DNA of 22,058 bases from a virus. The DNA is taken from positions 1 to 22,058 of IMG/VR virus record IMGVR_UViG_3300021964_000615, one strand, 5' to 3'. Position 1 is the first letter of the stretch. The number at the start of each line of letters is the position of its first letter. The position numbers and the translations under genes were made by a program. Shown in pieces: positions 9,452 through 14,358 of this stretch. The notes beneath the pieces were generated by a model. It was not told the origin of the DNA and ran no database searches. It was given only the letters and a program-made list of their open reading frames with translations.

Positions 9452-9461
9452 TATATTTATA
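9452..9461 (+). promoter_or_regulatory. Candidate phage late promoter element (TATATTTATA)
   Basis: Lies in the gap between fiber and the 173-aa gene, 22 nt before the ATG at 9484. The same ten-base pattern, with one or two changes, occurs in the gaps before 10146, 12507, 13112 and 14137. No TTTG box is placed 19-21 nt upstream. No clear terminator separates the fiber gene from this element. Confidence 0.5.
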
Positions 9462-9483
9462 AACATAAAGTAAAAAAAACAAA

Positions 9484-10005
9484 ATGGCTTTAGAAATACA
9501 AAAACAAATAGGTACAAGTAGAGGTATCACTTCTGAAGGATATGTAAGAATAGAATCGTTTGAATTTAGAAAATCAAATGGTAAATTAAGGATATATCCT
9601 ACATTATATCTAAATGAAGGAGCTGCTTCTAGTGCATCTCAAGATTTATTTGATGAACACTCACCTGCTATGTTAGTTGAAGAATGGGAAGCAAAGAGCT
9701 ATGAGGTTAAGGAAAACTATACTTTTCATTTAACAGAATCTCAAGTTAGAACGAGAGAATTTTTAAGAGTAGAAACTGTATCTTCATCTGTAGACCAAAT
9801 GGTTCCAGACCCAGAAGACCCTGAAAATATGATTACTCAATCTTCTTGGACATATGATACTGTAAATGTTAGTGGTAGTGAAGAATATACAGCAGATGTA
9901 ATCACAACTAACGCATTAACCGGTTCATCTATTTATGATTTCGCATATCCATTACTAAAAACAGAACTAAAACAAATTTTTGGTGATGTTATTGTGAATG
10001 TGTAG
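9484..10005 (+). CDS. Unrecognised 173-aa protein between fiber and tail sheath genes
   Basis: I do not recognise the family. The protein is acidic and soluble, with no signal peptide or membrane segment. It opens with MALEIQKQIGTSRGITSEGY, has an acidic Pro-rich loop (VPDPEDPENM, about residues 108-117), and ends with a hydrophobic-acidic helix (YPLLKTELKQIFGDVIVNV). The ATG at 9484 is chosen because it is the first in frame and follows an A-rich stretch; there is no Shine-Dalgarno. It has its own promoter-like element upstream and is separated from the sheath gene by 140 nt of AT-rich DNA with inverted repeats. Its place between fiber and sheath suggests a virion or assembly protein, which is inference. 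Confidence 0.75.
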   Translation: MALEIQKQIGTSRGITSEGYVRIESFEFRKSNGKLRIYPTLYLNEGAASSASQDLFDEHSPAMLVEEWEAKSYEVKENYTFHLTESQVRTREFLRVETVSSSVDQMVPDPEDPENMITQSSWTYDTVNVSGSEEYTADVITTNALTGSSIYDFAYPLLKTELKQIFGDVIVNV

Positions 10006-10029
10006 TTGAAATCTTAAATTGATAATAAC

Positions 10030-10049
10030 CTACATATAATTGTATGTAG
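10030..10049 (+). repeat. Inverted repeat CTACATA-6nt-TATGTAG
   Basis: Perfect 7-bp arms with a TAATTG loop, 25 nt after the stop at 10005. A second inverted repeat (ATAAAT-GAA-ATTTAT, 10055-10069) follows at once, then CTTTT. Together they may form a weak terminator or a protein-binding site. The T run is short and interrupted, so I do not call a terminator. Confidence 0.4.
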
Positions 10050-10086
10050 TTAATATAAATGAAATTTATCTTTTGGAGATTTTCGT

Positions 10087-10096
10087 TATATTTATA
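10087..10096 (+). promoter_or_regulatory. Candidate phage late promoter element (TATATTTATA) before tail sheath
   Basis: Identical to the element at 9452-9461. It lies 49 nt before the sheath ATG, farther than the 22-28 nt at the other sites, leaving a longer leader with a TTTGAT/ATCAAA inverted repeat (10103-10120) and a GGAG (10132-10135). A looser Bacteroidetes-like reading also exists here (TTTG at 10072-10075 and TGTATTTG at 10099-10106, spacer 23), but both box and spacing deviate. Confidence 0.5.
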
Positions 10097-10145
10097 TGTG
10101 TATTTGATTTATTTATCAAAATAAACTTATTGGAGAAATAAAATT

Positions 10146-12455
10146 ATGGCAGAAAGAATAGTATCACCTGGAGTATTTACGAGAGAAAATGACCTTTCGT
10201 TCTTAGCACAGGGAGTAGGAGAAATAGGAGCAGCATTTGTAGGACCTTTCAAACAAGGACCAGCGTTTGTTCCAACGATTGTAAGAACACAATCAGAATT
10301 TGAAGATAAGTTCGGAACACCTGATGGAACTTATTATACAGAGTACGCAGTACAAAACTATCTTAGAGAAGCTGGAACAGCAACAGTTGTTAGAGTTTTG
10401 GGTAAAACTGGTGATGATGCTGGTTATTCTCAAGTAACACCTGTTGGTTTAGTAGCTAGTGGTTCAGATGGTTCTAAAAAACTAATTGCAACATTACATA
10501 ATACTGTAAATGGTGATGAGGAAGTAGGATTTGGTCCTTTTACTGTAACACCATCTACTACTACATCTGGTTCATTTGTAGTAAGTGGTAGTGGATTAAG
10601 TAATATATCATCTTCACTATTATCATCAGCTGGTAATGATGTAACTGATGTATTTGGCTCTAACCCATTAGGTAATAAAGAAGCTTATGTATATTCTTAC
10701 TTTAAAGATGCAGTAGATGATATCAACTTAGAAGTTGCGAATGGTGAGGCAGTTGTTGCTGAAGTTCTACCAACTCAAGATTTCTCATATGAGGCTAGTT
10801 GGGCAACTACACCATATGTTAAATCACAATTGATTTCAGGTGTAAGAAGTGAATTATTTAGATTCCATACATTAGGATATGGTACAAACGAAAACTCCAG
10901 ATTTAAGATTTCAATCTCCAATGTGAAAGCTGCCGGTGAAGATGGAGGAACTGATTATTCAGTATTTACAGTAATTATTCGTTCATTCGCTGATACGGAT
11001 AAAAGACCTGTTGTATTAGAAACATTTACTAATGTAAACTTAGACCCAGCATCACCAAACTTTATCGCTAGAAGAATCGGTGATAGATATTTAACTATCG
11101 ATTCAAATGGTAAGATTACTGAAAATGGTGATTGGGTAAACAATTCAAAATATATTAGAGTACAAGTAGCAGCTCAGGGTTCATATCCTGTATCTGCCGC
11201 ACCATTTGGACATGGAGCATACTCTAATCCAATTAAAGCAACTGATGAAACTATCGTTCCAGCGGTTGTTTACCAAACTGGTTCAGTAGTTAATTCTGCT
11301 GGTAACCCAACTTATTTTGCTGGTTTCGATTTTGAAACAACTGGTGTAAAATATGATAATAACAATTATATCAAACCTCTACCTGAAAGTGTAGGAGTTG
11401 GTTCGAATGTTGATTTCGGATTCGATTCTCAACTTTCTTATGTAATGAGTGGTTCTGATTCATCTGATATGGTAAAGAGACAATTCTCAATTGCATTCCA
11501 AGGTGGATTTGATGGACAATCACCTGCAACTAATATCAACTTAGGTTCTGATATGAATGCTGGTAATTCGCAAGGACTTGATTTATCATCAACTACGGCT
11601 GGTGGTTACCTATCATACTCTAAAGGTTTGAACGCAATTTCAAACGCTGATGAATGGGATATCAATATGTTAGTAACTCCTGGTGTTGTAAGAACATTAC
11701 ACCCAGCGGTTGTTAGTAAAGCAATTGATGTTGTTGAAGCTAGAGCAGATGCATTTTACATCGCTGATTTCGCTGATGCTAGTTCAACAATCTCTGATGT
11801 AACAACTCAGGCAAACGCAGTAGATTCTAATTATGTTGGAACTTACTATCCTTGGGTTAAGACAGTAGATACAAACACTAACAAATTAGTAAGTGTTCCA
11901 CCTTCAGTATTATTACCTGCTGTGTACGCAGCAAATGACGCTATTGCAGCTGAATGGTTCGCACCTGCTGGTTTAAATAGAGGTGGTATCATAGGAGCAG
12001 CATCGGTATTGAATAGATTAACACACTCTGAAAGAGATACTTTATATGAAAACAAAGTAAATCCAATCGCTTCATTCCCTGGACAAGGTATTGTGGCATT
12101 CGGACAGAAAACATTGCAAGATAGAGCATCAGCATTGGATAGAATTAATGTTAGAAGATTATTAATCAATGTTAAGAAATTTGTAGCATCTACATCTCGA
12201 TTCTTAGTATTCGAACAAAATACGGCATCGACTAGAGGTAGATTTATCAACACTGTACAACCTTACTTAGAGGGTATCCAACAAAGACAAGGATTGTACG
12301 CATTTAAAGTAGTTATGGATGAGACTAACAACACACCTGATGTGGTTGATAGAAACATTTTAGCTGGACAGATATTCCTACAACCTGCTAAGACCGCTGA
12401 ATTCATTGTAATTGATTTCAACATCTTACCAACTGGAGCATCGTTCTCAGCATAA
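10146..12455 (+). CDS. Contractile tail sheath protein (T4 gp18-like)
   Basis: Forms the contractile cylinder around the tail tube. Residues 1-90 carry the usual sheath start (AERIVSPGVFTRENDLSF, then a GAAFVGPFKQGPAFVPT block and YLREAGTATVVRVLG). The C-terminal part has the conserved sheath core: FEQNTASTRGRFINTVQPYL, QRQGLYAFKVVMDETNNTP, and a final FLQPAKTAEFIVIDFNILPTG strand of the kind used in the inter-subunit mesh. At 769 aa it is longer than T4 gp18 (659 aa). The extra length probably lies in the variable middle (about residues 110-480, rich in Ser/Gly/Asp). The ATG follows TTGGAGAAATAAAATT, one of the few starts here with a plausible Shine-Dalgarno (GGAG, 10-nt spacer), fitting high expression. 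It is directly upstream of the tube gene, as in T4. Confidence 0.93.
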   Translation: MAERIVSPGVFTRENDLSFLAQGVGEIGAAFVGPFKQGPAFVPTIVRTQSEFEDKFGTPDGTYYTEYAVQNYLREAGTATVVRVLGKTGDDAGYSQVTPVGLVASGSDGSKKLIATLHNTVNGDEEVGFGPFTVTPSTTTSGSFVVSGSGLSNISSSLLSSAGNDVTDVFGSNPLGNKEAYVYSYFKDAVDDINLEVANGEAVVAEVLPTQDFSYEASWATTPYVKSQLISGVRSELFRFHTLGYGTNENSRFKISISNVKAAGEDGGTDYSVFTVIIRSFADTDKRPVVLETFTNVNLDPASPNFIARRIGDRYLTIDSNGKITENGDWVNNSKYIRVQVAAQGSYPVSAAPFGHGAYSNPIKATDETIVPAVVYQTGSVVNSAGNPTYFAGFDFETTGVKYDNNNYIKPLPESVGVGSNVDFGFDSQLSYVMSGSDSSDMVKRQFSIAFQGGFDGQSPATNINLGSDMNAGNSQGLDLSSTTAGGYLSYSKGLNAISNADEWDINMLVTPGVVRTLHPAVVSKAIDVVEARADAFYIADFADASSTISDVTTQANAVDSNYVGTYYPWVKTVDTNTNKLVSVPPSVLLPAVYAANDAIAAEWFAPAGLNRGGIIGAASVLNRLTHSERDTLYENKVNPIASFPGQGIVAFGQKTLQDRASALDRINVRRLLINVKKFVASTSRFLVFEQNTASTRGRFINTVQPYLEGIQQRQGLYAFKVVMDETNNTPDVVDRNILAGQIFLQPAKTAEFIVIDFNILPTGASFSA

Positions 12456-12471
12456 AACAAAAAAATGAATA

Positions 12472-12487
12472 ACTAATATTTATTAGT
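12472..12487 (+). promoter_or_regulatory. Perfect palindrome ACTAATA-TT-TATTAGT containing a late-promoter-like element
   Basis: Seven-base arms around TT, lying 17 nt after the sheath stop and 19 nt before the tube ATG at 12507. The element AATATTTATT (12475-12484), related to TATATTTATA at the other gaps, lies inside it. The leader continues with AAAAGGGAAAATAAAAA, which includes a purine-rich GGGA ribosome-binding candidate. The palindrome could be an operator or simply a symmetric promoter core; the sequence alone cannot decide. Confidence 0.45.
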
Positions 12488-12506
12488 ATAAAAGGGAAAA
12501 TAAAAA

Positions 12507-12995
12507 ATGGCAGAAGTATTAGAATTTAACGAAATGTTCTTCACCAACTTCGAACCGAAGATGAAGAATCGCTATATTATGGAGATTGATGGTATTCAAT
12601 CATACTTAATCAAAACAGCGGCAAGACCATCTATCAATTTCGAAACTGTGAAGTTGGACCACATCAACACTTATAGAAAATTACAAGGTAAGGGTGAGTG
12701 GCAGGATATCACAATCACATTGTATGACCCAATTGTACCTTCAGGTGCACAACAGGTGATGGAATGGGTAAGATTGGGATATGAATCTTTAACGGGTAGA
12801 AAGGGATATGCAGATTTCTACAAAAAAGATATCGATTTCTATATGTTAGGGCCTGTTGGAGATAAAATCGAACAATGGAAACTAAAAGGAGCATTTATCC
12901 AAGCAGCTAACTTCAATGACTTAGATTTCTCATCTAATGACCCTGCCGATATTGAATTAACGCTTTCGTATGATTACGCAATATTAGAATTTTAA
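12507..12995 (+). CDS. Tail tube protein (T4 gp19-like)
   Basis: Builds the inner tube through which DNA passes. At 162 aa it is nearly the size of T4 gp19 (163 aa). Features of the gp19 family: an N-terminal NEMFFTNFEPKMKNRYIMEI strand, the KTAARPSINFETVKLDHINT segment, KLQGKGEWQDITITLYDPI, and the C-terminal strand pair with GAFIQAANFNDLDFSSNDPA and IELTLSYDYAILEF. The order sheath then tube, with a 51-nt gap containing a promoter-like palindrome, lets the tube be expressed from the sheath transcript and from its own start. It is followed by a strong terminator. Confidence 0.93.
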   Translation: MAEVLEFNEMFFTNFEPKMKNRYIMEIDGIQSYLIKTAARPSINFETVKLDHINTYRKLQGKGEWQDITITLYDPIVPSGAQQVMEWVRLGYESLTGRKGYADFYKKDIDFYMLGPVGDKIEQWKLKGAFIQAANFNDLDFSSNDPADIELTLSYDYAILEF

Positions 12996-13023
12996 GATAT
13001 TATCCACTACTATCTATAAATTG

Positions 13024-13053
13024 AAGAAGGTTCTCTTAGTGAGAACCTTTTTT
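13024..13053 (+). terminator. Rho-independent terminator after tail tube gene
   Basis: Stem AAGGTTCTC (13027-13035), loop TTAGT, stem GAGAACCTT (13041-13049), perfect over 9 bp and extendable outward by a G-U and two A-U pairs, running into a T stretch (13048-13053). It lies 28 nt after the tube stop and closes the sheath-tube unit. Confidence 0.9.
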
Positions 13054-13077
13054 CGTTTTACAACTTTTTTATTTTGA

Positions 13078-13087
13078 TATACTTATA
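13078..13087 (+). promoter_or_regulatory. Candidate phage late promoter element (TATACTTATA)
   Basis: Lies between the terminator and the gp26-like gene, 24 nt before the ATG at 13112. It differs by one base from the elements at 9452 and 10087. Position after a terminator strengthens the promoter reading, because transcription must restart here. The ATG at 13112 has AAAGG (13101-13105) at a 6-nt spacing. Confidence 0.55.
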
Positions 13088-13111
13088 TATACAAACAAAT
13101 AAAGGTTAATT

Positions 13112-13885
13112 ATGAGCGAAAATAAATTCGAATTCCCAACTGAGGTAGTGGATTTACCATCAAAGGGATTAGTTTATCCAGAAGGACATCCTTTAAGAAA
13201 AGGAAATATTGAGATTAAATATATGACAGCAAGAGAAGAAGATATTCTTGCATCTCAATCTTTAATCAAAAAGGGTGTAGTATTAGATAGATTATTTGAA
13301 TCAGTTGTTGTAGAACGTGATGTTGACATCAATGATATCTTCATTGGTGATAAAAACGCTATTCTATTAGCAACCAGAGTAATGGGTTATGGGGCTGATT
13401 ATCAAGTAGAAGTAACTGACCCCTCTACATTAGAACCACAAAAAGTAACTATTGATTTATCTAAAGTAAAAACCAAAGATTTTAATGAAGAAATCTTAAA
13501 TGGTGATAACTTATATAAATTTACCTTACCTAAGAGTGGAACTGAATTAGAATTCAAACTTCTTACACATGGTGATGAATTAGAAATCACAAAAGAAAAT
13601 CAAGCATTGGCTAGATTGTACAAAGGAAAGGGTGATACATCCTTTGATGTAACTACTCGTTTGAAATTTATGATTCAATCAGTAGATGGTAACCAAGATA
13701 GAGGATACATCACTAAATGGGTTCAAAACTCATTCTTAGCATTAGACACAAAAGCATTTAGAAAATTTGTAAGAGAGTTAAGTCCGGATATGGATTTAAC
13801 ATTTAACTTTGTTTCAGAGTTGACGGGAGAAGAGGAGGCTCTCGATATCCCGTTTGGGGTATCGTTTTTTTACCCTTCCGAATGA
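13112..13885 (+). CDS. Baseplate / tail assembly protein, T4 gp26-like; 0-frame product of a candidate frameshift pair
   Basis: The N-terminus FPTEVVDLPSKGLVYPEGHP followed by IEIKYMTAREEDILASQSLIKKG (about residues 8-52) is the signature of the T4 gp26 baseplate family. The protein has 257 aa (T4 gp26 is 208). T4 gp26 is needed for baseplate hub assembly. The position between tube and tape measure is where other tailed phages encode tail assembly chaperones with a frameshift. The last codons run through seven T's (13865-13871) and stop at TGA 13883-13885, while the +1 frame continues into the next reading frame for 64 codons past this stop. It forms its own transcription unit, with a terminator before and after it. 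The assembly role is family-based; the chaperone analogy is inference. Confidence 0.8.
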   Translation: MSENKFEFPTEVVDLPSKGLVYPEGHPLRKGNIEIKYMTAREEDILASQSLIKKGVVLDRLFESVVVERDVDINDIFIGDKNAILLATRVMGYGADYQVEVTDPSTLEPQKVTIDLSKVKTKDFNEEILNGDNLYKFTLPKSGTELEFKLLTHGDELEITKENQALARLYKGKGDTSFDVTTRLKFMIQSVDGNQDRGYITKWVQNSFLALDTKAFRKFVRELSPDMDLTFNFVSELTGEEEALDIPFGVSFFYPSE

Positions 13886-14078
13886 TTATAGTATCCAACT
13901 TCATAACCAAATTTGGGAGTTGGTTAACTTTGGTAATGGATTTACTTGGAGAGATGTTTACTTCATGCCAATCCAATGGAGAAAGTTTTACTTTAAGAAG
14001 TTAGTTGACTTAAAAAAGAAAGAAGCAGACGAATACAAAAAAGCAGAACGTAAATCAAAAGTAAGGGTTAGTAAATAA
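13854..14078 (+). CDS. Overlapping +1-frame extension, gp51-like / second part of tail assembly frameshift product
   Basis: This 74-codon frame overlaps the 3' end of the gp26-like gene by 32 bases. Its only upstream start is a TTG at 13854 without a well-placed Shine-Dalgarno (AGGAGG at 13833-13838 is 15 nt away), and the first ATG (13965) would leave only 38 codons. A +1 slip on the T7 run joins the two frames as ...GVSFF-TLPNDYSIQLHNQIWELV..., giving about 321 aa. The sequence has an aromatic helix block (WRDVYFMPIQWRKFYFKKLVDLKKKEADE) like those in short proteins that follow tail assembly chaperones and in small gp51-like proteins. The tail is Lys-rich. A homopolymer sequencing error, which would make one continuous gene, is the main alternative. 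Confidence 0.7.
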   Translation: MGYRFFTLPNDYSIQLHNQIWELVNFGNGFTWRDVYFMPIQWRKFYFKKLVDLKKKEADEYKKAERKSKVRVSK

Positions 14079-14094
14079 TCCTTACTTTTTTTTT
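14060..14094 (+). terminator. Rho-independent terminator overlapping a stop codon
   Basis: Stem AGTAAGGGTTA (14060-14070), loop GTAAA, stem TAATCCTTACT (14076-14086), 11 bp with one G-U pair, then a run of nine T's (14086-14094). The stop TAA (14076-14078) of the +1-frame product is part of the stem, so ribosomes that finish the long product would cover the hairpin while those stopping at 13885 would not. Confidence 0.88.
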
Positions 14095-14098
14095 ATCC

Positions 14099-14108
14099 AA
14101 TATTTATA
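14099..14108 (+). promoter_or_regulatory. Candidate phage late promoter element (AATATTTATA)
   Basis: Follows the terminator directly and lies 28 nt before the ATG at 14137. A second AT-rich candidate (TATAAATA, 14121-14128, identical to the T4 late promoter core) lies closer to the start; if it were a -10 box the transcript would begin at or near the ATG. One of these is likely to drive the long baseplate operon 14137-21580. Confidence 0.5.
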
Positions 14109-14136
14109 GATGTATAAAACTATAAATAAAGTAACC

Positions 14137-14349
14137 ATGTCAAACGAAAAAACAAACGAAGGTTTATTTTCAGCAGCCAAAAAATTCTCTGATGCATTCT
14201 TTGATGGATTATCTAAAAACGCATCTGATAGAATGTTAGCTAAGGCTAAAAAAGCAGGTGTTCCTAAAGAATTGACTAATGTGATGGCAAAAATTCAGAA
14301 AGATAAGGAAGAATTAGATGCTATTTTAGATAGAATAGCTAAAAAATAA
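14137..14349 (+). CDS. Small 70-aa hydrophilic helical protein before the tape measure gene
   Basis: Unrecognised. It starts MSNEKTNEGLFSAAKKFSDA, is rich in Lys, Ala and Asp, and reads as two helices, the second (ELTNVMAKIQKDKEELDAILDRIAKK) with coiled-coil-like spacing. An in-frame ATG at 14110 would add nine residues, but it lies one base after the promoter-like element, so 14137 is preferred. It is the first gene of a tightly packed operon; the stop is 9 nt before the tape measure start. A role beside the tape measure (chaperone or tail-tip component) is only a guess from position. Confidence 0.7.
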   Translation: MSNEKTNEGLFSAAKKFSDAFFDGLSKNASDRMLAKAKKAGVPKELTNVMAKIQKDKEELDAILDRIAKK

Positions 14350-14358
14350 TAAATTATA

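Noticed and set aside
9434-9483. Terminator after the fiber gene
   Set aside because: Only a 4-bp AAAG/CTTT arm with a short T run is present at the stop codon, too weak to call.
13854-14078. Separate gene starting with TTG at 13854
   Set aside because: The TTG has no well-spaced ribosome binding site and lies inside the gp26-like gene. Frameshift fusion, or a homopolymer error in one continuous gene, explains the frame better.
14110-14136. Upstream ATG start for the 70-aa protein
   Set aside because: It lies one base after the promoter-like element. The added residues (MYKTINKVT) look like translated leader, and ATG 14137 gives spacing like the other genes.
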